Below the pieces are notes generated by a model. The model worked only from the letters and a program-made list of their open reading frames with translations, was not told the DNA's origin and searched no databases. A DNA stretch of 64,000 nt from Stenocarpella maydis (lineage: Eukaryota; Ascomycota; Sordariomycetes; Diaporthales; Diaporthaceae): contig NQMI01000176.1 in the NCBI GenBank assembly GCA_002270565.1, positions 1-64,000 on the forward strand, given 5' to 3'. Each line of letters starts with the position of its first letter. Within the stretch, counting starts at the first letter, position 1. Positions 54,550 to 64,000 of the stretch are shown in pieces. The position numbers and the translations under genes were made by a program.

Positions 54550-56029
54550 ACTCTGTGGGACGAGGGGAGGTGAGAAGGACAGGCGACGGCGGCGACGAGC
54601 AGCCAGGAAAGCACAGCCCGCCAGGTAGGGTCGCCCACAAGGCGTGCCCGCGGCGTCTTTCTAGTTGCCAGGAGGTCCCGTCCTGTCCCAGGACTGCCCC
54701 CTCGGATCTTGCCTGGCTCGACCTGGTGGTGGGACGAGGTCGCTCTTTTCAGTGTCCGACAGGCGACAGGCAGCCAGCGGTCTCGCAGGCCATGCAGGCG
54801 GCGGTCGTGCCTGCGCGACAGGTGCTGTGGGGGGGGGGGTGAGCGGGTGGCGCAGGTGATGTCTCGGGAAGGCGCAAGACAGTGTGGAGTCGCTTGGCTG
54901 GCCAGGCAAGCACTATTAATAAGAGAGAGACACCAGGGCCCAGGGGTAGCCACGGTGGTACACCCCCCGCAGCCATTCCACCCTGACCGGGCCCAGGACA
55001 CGAACAGGAGGACATGGCCCTCGGGCTGGAATAATCCAGACCAGGCCTTCTGCCGCCACGGCGTTATCCCACCCTGGTGCGGCAGGCAAAGAATGCTCTT
55101 CTGCGGTGGACCCGGCCGCCAAACCCAGTCCGCCGTGACTAAAAATCTCGCGACGTCTTGTCACCGCGGCCGTGCCGGCATCTGGCCCGGAGTCTGTGGA
55201 GCAACACGCGCCCCCAGGGGGGCGGCCGGCCAGCCGGGTACGGCCGAGGACCACGACTCACCAGCGTCGGGAGGCCAAGTGGCTCTTTTCCCTGCGGCCC
55301 GGCAAGCGCCCTGGGGCAGGGCAGGGCAGACAGGAGAGGGACGTGGCTGAGACAGCACATGTGGCCTGGGGTGACATCTGTCCCTGGCCGCAGAGCCACG
55401 GCGCCTTGTCAATCTCGCTTTTCCAACGCCCAGATCTGCTCATGCCTGCATGCACCGGCCCTCGCCAATCTGGTGCGACGCGGACCCAGCATCGCCTGCA
55501 CGAGGCCTGGGGTCGTACATGCGCATGCACTCTGCGGCGTGACTGACTTGTAAATCGGACTAGAGCCCGCCCTAGGATCCCCGAGTACACATGACCAGCT
55601 GCTCGTCCTGACAGTCACAACCATGTTTCAGAGTAAAGTCAACGCAGGACGGCGTCGAGGCGTCAGACACCGTGCCGCTGTCTCGAGGACATCGGAGCCA
55701 AAGTGCCGAGCCTATCAGAAACTGCTGCATATCATCTCAAACAAGACGTAGATGCGCAGTCGCGGGCATACCATATATATAAACTAGTGTTATGTTATTA
55801 ATAACTATGTTTGTTCTATGAATGCTCGGTCCTTAAGTGCTTACAACTATGTAGAGGGACTGCCACATCTCTTTCTTAAGGGAGTTGCGGCCGCGTTGAA
55901 AATCAAACTATATATCCTGAGACCCCGTTCGTAGAGTGTCCTGGACGAATAGCACGTGCAATAAAAGCCCGCGCAGTTCGAACTGCAAGTCCGCGTGTCC
56001 AGCTTCCAGCGCGGACCGAGGAAATCGGC
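54550..56029. other. GC-rich intergenic region, no supported gene
   Basis: High GC opens long overlapping frames on both strands (several over 100 codons between 54600 and 55600), which cancels their value as evidence. None has family features. Confidence 0.5.
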
Positions 56030-56789
56030 TTAAATGACTTCAATATACATCCCGAGCTTAACCACAAAGCTGTACATATTCCACTGACTGCGCTGTTCCC
56101 GTGTTGCATTTCCCATCCTCACTTCCGAGGTTGCTTTCGCTGTGACCGAGACGGGTTTCTGCCGCACAAGGTCCTGCATCAATTTGTCCGGGCAAGTGTT
56201 ACACCAAAAGGAGGCAGGCTCGAAGTAGGCCATGCAATTCAAACACGCTACGACATGCTCGTGAGATGGATTCGAACAATGGCAGGTTCACGACGTGCAA
56301 TGTCCCGCATTGGACAGCTACATTCCGTCACACCGAAATGTTGCGGTCCTGCCCCGGGCGCGTCCCAGCGCTAGGTGCAAGGTTATGTGCGACAAGTGGT
56401 TCGACATCATATCTATCTTGCTGCGGGATCATCGCAGCCTTTCTGAACAGCTCAAGGCCCTTCCACAGTCCTTCCTCCAGTCCGCTTTGCTCAGACCTTG
56501 CCTCGTGTTGGAGCCGGCGGAGGCTGAGGTGGCGATCAAGTGCGAGCCAGCAGCCATAGCTGTCGAGTTTATTCCGGTGGCAGGCAGACATTGGCCTGCG
56601 GCCCCATTTTATGCCTGCTGATTCGAGCAGATCCTTGTTTTCGCGAATAAACTCACTAGGAAGCCATCCCCGGGAGCGATGAGGCGGCGGGGACACCCTT
56701 TTCACTGGGCCCAGAACGAGAATGTCAGCAATAACTTCCTCGCAGAAGGCACTGGGAGATACAAGGTGTTCGCCCCACAGGCAATACAA
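56030..56789 (-). pseudogene. Cys-rich gene relic of unknown function
   Basis: The upstream fragment (56789-56328) looks like real protein: SRGWLPSEFIRENKDLLESA, NKLDSYGCWLALDRHLS and EEGLWKGLELFRKAAMIPQQ, then YDVEPLVAHNLAP. In another frame, downstream sequence reads CHCSNPSHEHVVACLNCMAY followed by FWCNTCPDKLMQDLV, a set of CxC/CxxC pairs resembling a zinc ribbon, ending at 56030. A TGA at 56290-56288 lies in frame just before the Cys block, and no clean intron joins the two parts. It could instead be a two-exon gene whose splice sites I missed. I do not recognise the family. Confidence 0.4.
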
Positions 56790-57491
56790 TCACGATAGTG
56801 ATGGGCTGGCACTTGTCTCGGGAAGAAAAGAACAAGTCATACCGTCTCGGGACGGACTTGGTATCTCCAGCCGGACACCTTGCGCAGCCCACTACAGGGC
56901 TTCCAAAAAATATGCACGTTTCCCCTGAGTCACCGTCTCGGAGTGCACAACGCCGCACAAAGCGGGGCAGGCGAGTGAAGAGCCAACTGCAGTTCTCAAG
57001 TACCAAGCAGCAGGCTCTGTCGCAAGAAAACGGGCAACGACAGAACCCGAAAGCCGGCAGCAGAACTGGAGAGCAGCCAAGGGGTCGGGCTGCCTCGTGC
57101 TCGCTTCGGTGAGCCTGGCACCGTAGCCCGCGACCGTCCCGCAGAAAGGCCAAGCACCTGCTGCTAACTGTACTAAACATGCATTTGATTTATATATGTA
57201 GCAATTCTTCGTCCTTAGCAGGTCACATCGACTGTCACAATGGAGGCCATCTGGAGGCTCTGGTGTTGAATAACTCAGGATTATTATAGTTAGGTTGGCA
57301 AATAATTTCAAAAACTACAGGACGGAGATCTACCCCGGTCCGTAGCATCGAGTCCGCTAATCAATACCAAACAATCCATTCGTCTTCAACCCATCCTTTC
57401 TCAGGAGGATGCGAGTCGGTGACCATGCCCTAGCATGCTTCCCACAACCCTTCACCGGCAGCAACCCCGGCACCCGGTAGCAGCAACTAAA
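56790..57491. other. intergenic, no supported gene
   Basis: Overlapping short ORFs on both strands only. The end next to 57492 is the 3' flank of the repeat-protein gene. Confidence 0.4.
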
Positions 57492-58823
57492 TTACAATGC
57501 CGTGTTGGCCATGATGTTGCGAGTCTTCATCAGCCTGACCTTGCCAGGTTGTCCTGGGGGCAGGTTAGCACCAGCCGCGATCAGAGCATCAACGGCGGCG
57601 TTTCCAGTAGAGGCCTGCTTGCCAGCTCCTGCTGCCTGGCCCTGGTTCTGCGCCTGCTTGGCCTTCCCATTTCCAGCCTGCTCGTTGGCGTCCTCAGCGG
57701 CAGCCTCGCCTAGAAAGTTGTCAGCCATTGTGAAGCCGCCACCACAGGCTCTCGCATAACACCGCGCATTTCAGGGACGATTTACTTACCGGCGGCGGCG
57801 GCGGCGCCGCCTTCTCCTTTGGCCTTGCCCTGGTCCTTGCCCTTTCCCTTGCCCTCGGGGGCGATGGCAGCACAGCCAGCAGCAGCAGCAGCTTCGGCCG
57901 TAGCATCGGTGGCGTTTTTGCCGTCCTGGGCCTTCTCTTCTCCGGTACCAGCCTCCTCTTCTTCGCCAGCAGCAGCCTCCTCTTCTTTGCCAGCAGCAGC
58001 CTCCTCTTCTTTGCCAGCAGCAGCCTCCTCTTCTTTGTCAGCAGCAGCCTCCTCTTCTTTGTCAGCAGCAGCCTCCTCTTCTTTGTCAGCAGCAGCCTCC
58101 TCTTCTGCGCCAGCACCGGCTTCCTCTTCTTTGCCAGCAGCAGCCTCCTCTTCTGCGCCAGCACCGGCTTCCTCTTCTTTGCCAGCACCAGCCTCCTCTT
58201 CTGCGCCGGAATCAGCCTTTTCTTTTCCGGAGCCAGACTCCTTCCCCTGAGCAGCTGGGATGTGTCAGTCAAGCTGACTCTCATCAGATGTGGATGAACG
58301 GCGACCGTACCTTCAGGAATAGCAGTAGCATTGCCGGCGGCAGCTATTGAATGAACATGTCAGTGAGCTGTCCGCGTGGGATCAAGGCTGAGAGTTTTCC
58401 ATACCTCCAGCTCCAGCATCGTCTGTATATGTGGTTAGCTTGATGTCCATGTGAAGATCTGTTAGGATTTTGAAGCTTACTCTCTGCCTTGCCCTGGCCG
58501 CCAGCCGCGGCCTCACCCGCGCCGGCAGCTTCCTCGTTATCTTGGGCGTCTTCGCCCTGCTGCCGCCCGGCACCGGCGGCGTCGGCAGCGTTGTCGTTGT
58601 TTCCGGCTCCAGCTCCGGCGCCAGCTCCGGCTCCAAGCAGGCCCTGGAGAGCCGAGAGAAGGTCCCGGTCCTTCAGGGCATGTGCGTCATCGGGGAGGAT
58701 GTCTCGGACCGCATGCTCGCCGCGGCGCATGTGTATGGAGCCGTAGTTGGCAGAGACGGCTGAGCTCATGACGAGAGCCGACAGGACGGCCTGCTGCCAC
58801 GAAACCTTTGCGTTGACGAGCAT
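57492..58823 (-). CDS. secreted Glu/Ala-rich octad-repeat protein
   Basis: Product of 358 residues. Exons (minus) are 58823-58481, 58422-58405 (18 bases), 58343-58311 (33 bases), 58254-57790 and 57709-57492; phases agree and the total is 1077 nt. An N-terminal signal peptide (MLVNAKVSWQQAVLSALVMS, cut near VSA/NYG) is followed by GSIHMRRGEHAVRDILPDDA and a Gly/Ala run. Residues about 150-237 are eleven octads of the type EEEAAADK or EEEAGAGK. The C-terminus returns to complex sequence, AAVDALIAAGANLPPGQPGK then VRLMKTRNIMANTAL. The repeats should be highly acidic, helical or disordered. I do not recognise a named family; repetitive secreted proteins of this kind are often wall or matrix components. 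The microexons are inferred from phase and splice signals. Confidence 0.75.
57938..58201 (-). repeat. eleven 24-bp tandem coding repeats
   Basis: Period-24 repeat that encodes EEEA(A/G)(A/T)(D/G)(K/A/E) octads within the secreted protein. Units near the middle are nearly identical, suggesting recent expansion or homogenisation. Confidence 0.9.
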
Positions 58824-61800
58824 GGTGACTGTGTGGATTGGTTTGCGACGAAAGGCGGAAGTCTTAATCAAAAGATCGAGAGAAGTGAAGAAAGACGAAA
58901 TTGGAATACAAGGAACGTCGTCTAGCCGGTAGACTGGGTAGGAATCACTAACAATCAAACCTATGGACTGAGGAGACTGATGATGGCGTGGGACACATCA
59001 ATGAAGAAACTATGAGCCAGAATATCCTCTTGATATATCTTGACTATGGAAGCTCGAGCCACCCCCATCCGCATGGCTACCCTGACGGTGGTCACCAAGC
59101 TCGAGTGTGGTGTAGCTGCGCCACAAGCCTGCTACCGTGTGTCCCCGTTGGAAACGTTGTTACGGAAGGTAAAGCGAAACATGGCTAAGAACCGGGAGGT
59201 TGGCGATTTGCTAAACATCAACGGGATGATCAACGTTAGATGTTGATTAGGTTTGGATGCGCATCGGTGGGTGCGAGAAAGGGACCGGGGCGGGGGGGGG
59301 CGTGTAGCCGTGACTGGGCTCTCGAATAACAAGATTCTGGGATCAGTTGCTTGGTCCGAGTCGCTGTCTCGGATCACTGCTTCAGGATCTATTCTGCGCG
59401 GCTGAGGGAGAGGGCCATTGCCAATAAGATCCGCGGACGATCTCAAGAGAAAAATCCTGGGGGTGGCCTCGGGCAGCCAGAAGCGGCTCTGCGGAGCCCT
59501 CCGGGGCCTTGATTTAAGGTTAATCCAAGGGTGTCCCACCTCATTAGGCTTGGCCATCATGGTCAGCGCAGACCGGAATGCGCCAATGAGATGGACAGAG
59601 GCCTGCCAAGTCGAGGCCCAGACACGACTAGAGTCGGAGCCCATCTCGCTGGACCCGCCACGGTGGGTTGGGTGTGCCTGGAGGCTTGCTGGAGGCTCTG
59701 CACGACGTTGTAGTGCTTGGCTCCAGGAAAGGAGGCGTGCATGTACGGCCTGGGCATCTGACATAACGGGGATGCCCAGCAGTTTCACGTCGCCCGTGCT
59801 GTCACAGCAGCTTTCCAGGGCCTCTCCGCCCGTGGCTGATGGCAGCGCGTGCAGTCAAGCAAGCAGCTAACACGCCCTAGTGCATCTTTCAGACGATCTA
59901 GATAGTCTTGACATCTTGACACCCGACATCAGACGCCGTGCCTTTCGGGATGAACAAATCCGGTCTTCAGATTTCCATCCAGGCTTCTATTCCTGTCCAC
60001 TTCAGCCTAGCACGAAATCCGGGGCAGCCTAGCCATATTTTCTTGTCGCTGCAAACATGGATCTGCAGATGCGCGTTGTTTTCCAGGCTTGCTCGGTAGC
60101 CTGTTTACGCCCGGTCTGCCCAGCACCGCGGTAACTTGGGGGCCAAGAGAGCCCGCCGTGCTTGCGATTCGCAGATCCGAACTGCGCCTAGAGTATCGCC
60201 AGGGCTGTGCCGGCTCTGCAGCCCTGCAGAGGCTATTTCGAGGCCGTCTCTCGAAACATACCCCAACAAGATGAACTAGAGGCTTACTTGAGTAGACAAC
60301 AGAATGAGAAGGAAGAAGCGGTGTCCAAGAATACAGAGTCTTGGAGCCGGCACATCTTTCCTCGACAATGCCAGAGCGCACGATCGCTCGGTGATCATCG
60401 TGTGTCGACCGCACACATGTGTGCGCAACATTAAATGTTGCGCTCTAACAGCGAAGTCTTTCTTGATGTCACGGTAGCCCAAACGTGTAATTCCTGGCAT
60501 CACATGATGATGGGTCCTCAGCGTACTCCAATGACACGAGGGTTCTCAAGACCCGGAACAAGCTGTGTTTCTAGGGTTGCCATGATGTCCGCCAATCCTC
60601 TGTCCTCTGACTCGGTCATATTCACCGAGAGCGCCACAACGACATCGAGAGACAGTATTTAGACCTTGAGGCCTTCTATCAGTTTGTGTTCATCACGTCA
60701 GCTGCGGTTGTGCTTAGAGATTGGCCGCCGGCCGCTGCATGCTGCATGGCAAACTGTGGCCGTCTGCAATGCTCGTCTTCAAGGCCCACCGAGAGCAACA
60801 CTAGGACGTTCAACAACTTCCTTGCCTTTTCCTTGGCAATTTAGTGCAGCGATCGAGGCTTGATATCATGCGGGTGTGTGGCGAAGTCATTCCATTATGT
60901 CACTGGTTTCTGTTGATCCGTGATCACTCCCTCTGGGCATGTTTCGGCCTCTGCAGGCTTCTGGAATCCTTGCAGCCCCATCTCCCACCTTGGCACCAAA
61001 TATCCCCTCCATATGGAGGTTGCACCTGTTGAAGATCGACAGCGCCTATCCAGCAGGGAGTGTTTGATCTGCTACCCTGCGTTGAAACCGTGGAACGAGG
61101 TGGCATGGCTTCGACAAATTTGCCTCTCCTCGCATCTGGCCCCCTGAACCTCTGAAAGCTGGGCGTACACCCCCTCAGAGGTGAGGACGTTTAGTCTTGC
61201 CATACGATCCTGGTACTCCTATTATCACCTCAATACAGCAAGTGATAACTCTCGCATCTTCGAAGCAGTTAAGATCCCAGATCCCTCTAGGCTCACCAGG
61301 CGGAACTGTCAATTGTGGTAGCGGATACCAAAGGCTTACTAGGTTTAAGATGCATTCTCTCACAACACTTGTGGACATGGAAGTCAGGGCTCATAGTATC
61401 CCTTGTGGTATCATTCAAGGGAGCCGCATGTTTCATATAGACACTCGACGCTGTGAATCAAGTGAATGTCTCGGGGATTTGTGGGCCGAGAGTGTGTTGC
61501 TAACACCTACTAGTAAGTCTGAAATCTGAAATGAGGCTTTGGCTTTTGTATTGTAGGTGACTGCTAGGCGAATGGCGGGAATGATGAGATCGAAGTTTGC
61601 AAGTGTTCATAAAAGCCGGCAGCGTTGGTCTGTTGCTGCGGATATTCTAAAGTTATACAACAAAACATATCGCTGTGCGGATAACGATCTTTCCAGAGTC
61701 CAAGGGGTGCATGCATGGGAACACATGAGACTCACAAGCACCCTAGGAGCACCATGCAAGTCACCATGCCATATCTAGGGGCCAGACTCAGGGACGAAAC

Positions 61801-62439
61801 CCCTGATAGATGGCCTCAGCAGCAACTTTCATGGTAACTCGAAGATGGCTGGAAAGGTCTTTGCATACGAGTTATCATGTGTGTGATGATCTCACGGGAT
61901 GCTATCATACATGAGAAAACCTTACAGTAGATCACCAACGGCAGATCATACTAGAGCGGATTCCTGGGTATGATTCTGTGATCCTGTGCTGCAAGGACGT
62001 AGCTCACAGGGAGGTGTCCCCCAGAAGGGTCTTATGCCACAAGAGGTTGTCGCGAGAGCATCCCAACACGATTTTGGCTACAGAAACAGTCCCAAAGGAC
62101 ACAAGCAACACGGCTCAATCATATCATACTCAGGTTGTTGGGATCCACTCTGCACCCCATCTGACTCTGAACCTCTGTCTAGATGTGCTCTTTGCCATAT
62201 CCACCTCTGAATAAAGGTGAATTTCCATGGAATCATGGAGGGGCTCAACCACCAACCCAACCACGAGCATAGTATGGTCGACAATAGTCAGTGATTTGAG
62301 TACCCTGGTAAGTAGCATATCATTTTGTCTGTCAGATCTGCTTTCAGCAATGCGCTTTGATCTCCTAGTCATCCATCGCATCCACTCAATCTTGTTAAAA
62401 TCCCATAAGATTTATACCCAAGAGATCTTTTAGTGCTTA

Positions 62440-62700
62440 AGATCTTTTAGAGCACCTGAATATATTAACTGATTTGTATATAATATAAGCACCTTATTCT
62501 TCTTTTAGGCTGAGGGAGTTTAATGTTAATTATTTAACTTATTATAATATTAACTGAGTATAATATATACTTTAACAATTCTATTAATACTTAATAATGC
62601 AATCACCATCTGAGGAAATATTAAAATAAAAAAATTCAAAGGGGGGTTTTTTTTTAATAAAAAGAGGAATTAGGACCTGTACTTATGACAGAAGTGAAGT
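62440..62700. repeat. AT-rich patch, possible RIP-degraded repeat scrap
   Basis: Composition falls sharply to AT-rich, with AGATCTTTTAG repeated at 62422 and 62441, and no ORF. No inverted ends were found, so its origin is a guess from composition. Confidence 0.35.
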
Positions 62701-63526
62701 AGTAAGGGCTGGGTGTAAGGGCTGGGGAGCATGGGCCCCCTTATCGATAAACACCTCCTGCCCTATACCTGCAGCCTAGGTGTGCTTCTCAGCTGTTTCC
62801 TTCCTCTCTTTCTCCCTTAGGCTAGCATTCTCTGAAAATCTACATTATTTGGTGCAAATCTTGAGCCCTTGTGCCATAAAGCCCGACTGATATCTCAGGA
62901 GTCGGACAAGTGATATGTGGTAAGGAACAAGGCAGAGACATGTGCCCGCCCACGTGATGGTTGCCTGGAGCTTGAAGCTGTGAGGGCGACACCAGGCAGC
63001 CAGGACGTCGCACGCCGATTCTAGAGCGATGGTGGGGAGGCTCTGCAGTGCCCCAAGGTAGCACCAAGTATCATCTACCGGCTTACAGCGCCCCGCCCAC
63101 CGTTGCAGTTGGGGAACCTTCACGTCACGGCCCCATCTCACCCCTAAAGCTCTGAACCATCCGCTGCGCGACTCACACCGTCCCACACTGGCGCCTCACG
63201 GGGTTCACATACACACGCACATACACACAGAGCCGTCGCCCCCTAAGCCACTCCCGCCCGACGGGAGAGAAGGACTGGGAATTGGAAAGAGGCCTTTGCA
63301 CAACTGTCACGTCAACAGTGCCTCGTTATTTTATTTTATTTTCCCGAGACACAGCTGCATGCTCCCTGCTGCCCTGTCGTAACCCGGCCCCGCTGTGCTG
63401 GCCAGAGCAACGGCGCACGGCATCCTGGCAGGCGGGAGCCGCTCGCCCGTCTGCCTGTCCGCCCTGATCTATCACGCCGCTGCTCGCCCTCGCCCTCACT
63501 CGCCCACCCCCACTTACCCAACCCTT

Positions 63527-63561
63527 TCCCACCACCACCACCACCAGCAGCAGCAGCAGCA
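63527..63561 (+). repeat. CAC/CAG trinucleotide run
   Basis: About six CAC units followed by about six CAG units lie in the presumed 5' UTR of the gene at 63652. Confidence 0.8.
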
Positions 63562-63651
63562 GCTACAAACCAATACATACATACACGCAGACGGGGCCAG
63601 CCTCAACACGGGCCCGCGGCCGCATCCCACGCGCCCGCCCGCCTACCAGCC

Positions 63652-64000
63652 ATGAGGCGTGACACAGAAATCGATGATGAGACGACGGCATCTGAGGTAA
63701 GCGAGCCGGAACAGGCCACCCGTCGCACCGCCACCTCATCAGCAGCTTGCACCACCGAGGGCACGGCGGGGCTCTCGAGGGGCGGGAGCAGCAGCCCCAC
63801 GGCCTCGTCCTCCCCGGGGCCCAGCGTCTCGGCAGACAAGGCCGGTCAGCAGAAGGAGGAGGACGAGGGGACTAAGGCAGCCGCGGACTACGACGGCGAC
63901 GCGAGGGGATCCCCGTCCCCCACGCCCTCCTTGGAACTCTCTCCTCGCCCATCCAAGGCGGCGGCGCCCAGGTCAGCATCCGCCAGAAACGCCGCCGGCA
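63652..64000 (+). CDS. 5' part of a gene that runs off the window (Ser/Pro/Ala-rich N-terminus)
   Basis: From the ATG at 63652 (context CCAGCCATGA) the frame stays open to the window end, 116 codons. It begins MRRDTEIDDETTASEVSEPE and continues Ser/Thr/Ala-rich with SPSPTPSLELSPRPSKAAAP near the end. Composition is that of a disordered N-terminus, as in many fungal transcription factors, kinases and signalling proteins. No domain is visible yet. The preceding TC- and CA-rich leader with trinucleotide runs is typical of a long fungal 5' UTR. The opposite frame (63839-63603) is also open but looks like a shadow. Confidence 0.6.
   Translation, partial: MRRDTEIDDETTASEVSEPEQATRRTATSSAACTTEGTAGLSRGGSSSPTASSSPGPSVSADKAGQQKEEDEGTKAAADYDGDARGSPSPTPSLELSPRPSKAAAPRSASARNAAG

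Larger units (their letters stand above)
58824..63651. other. 4.8-kb stretch with no supported gene
   Basis: Short ORFs occur on both strands. On the minus strand around 60655-60520 a frame reads DVVVALSVNMTESEDRGLAD and then QLVPGLENPRVIGVR before stops, and at 62381-62130 MRWMTRRSKRIAESRSDR leads a further open frame. Both look like scraps of decayed genes, but neither can be joined to a family. An AT-rich patch lies at about 62440-62700. The last 400 bases or so are the likely promoter and 5' UTR of the gene at 63652. Confidence 0.4.

Noticed and set aside
54600..55600. Cluster of ORFs over 100 codons on both strands
   Set aside because: High GC suppresses stops in all frames; no motif in any of them.
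56250..56300. GTTCGAATCC-like T-loop suggesting a tRNA on the minus strand
   Set aside because: The flanking bases do not form T, D or acceptor stems.
59132..59788. 218-codon minus-strand ORF
   Set aside because: Basic, Pro/Ser-rich composition typical of a random open frame; no start context or homology signal.
62130..62381. 83-codon minus-strand ORF starting MRWMTRRSKR
   Set aside because: Looks faintly protein-like but is short, isolated and not joined to other exons.
1..64000. CRISPR arrays, operons, ribosome binding sites, rRNA and secondary-metabolite clusters
   Set aside because: The sequence is eukaryotic (spliceosomal introns); no rRNA, PKS, NRPS or terpene cyclase genes were seen.

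Overview
This window is nuclear DNA of a filamentous ascomycete (Pezizomycotina, probably a Sordariomycete). Genes are monocistronic, on both strands, and broken by short introns of about 55-220 bases with GTRNGT donors, CTRAC-type branch sites and NAG acceptors. The content is typical of such fungi: several MFS porters, a YdeI/OmpD-like protein, a cyanovirin-N homologue, an Atg28-like protein and TA-rich repeat relics carrying repeat-induced point mutation (RIP)-like changes. Most multi-exon models below were built by hand and checked by reading phase across every junction and by total length divisible by three.

Layout. 1-2.4 kb is an AT-rich, minus-strand Ty3/gypsy relic whose zinc knuckle has been mutated away. 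4-17 kb holds an allantoate-type MFS porter, a YdeI/OmpD-like protein, two DHA1-type MFS porters, a small secreted protein and a decayed fungal gene with a zinc-finger-like N-terminus. 19-25.5 kb is a conserved block: pyruvate kinase (with a 13-base microexon), the DUF1748/mitofissin gene ATG44 (with an inferred 6-base first coding exon) and a convergent Atg28-like gene. 26-32 kb is decayed: a membrane-protein pseudogene split by a 643-bp inverted-repeat element with 9-bp target duplications, a RIP-degraded element with TA duplications, an intact SDR, and an LPMO-like gene with one premature stop. 32-41 kb is gene-poor, with a small CxxC protein and a 654-bp element that has perfect 39-bp inverted repeats and 8-bp target duplications. 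41-54.5 kb holds a cyanovirin-N homologue, an unknown conserved protein, DPH2, a sugar/quinate-type MFS porter, a BNR_4-like protein and a monocarboxylate-type MFS porter. 56-64 kb holds a Cys-rich gene relic, a secreted Glu/Ala octad-repeat protein, about 4.8 kb with no supported gene, and the 5' end of a gene running off the window.

How it fits together. Housekeeping genes (pyruvate kinase, DPH2, ATG44, the Atg28-like gene) are mixed with nutrient-uptake and secreted functions. I do not see a biosynthetic gene cluster: there is no PKS, NRPS or terpene cyclase. The most notable signals are the three inverted-repeat elements whose target duplications are still readable, the decayed genes whose stops mostly sit where CAA/CAG is expected, and the adjacency of two autophagy-related genes.
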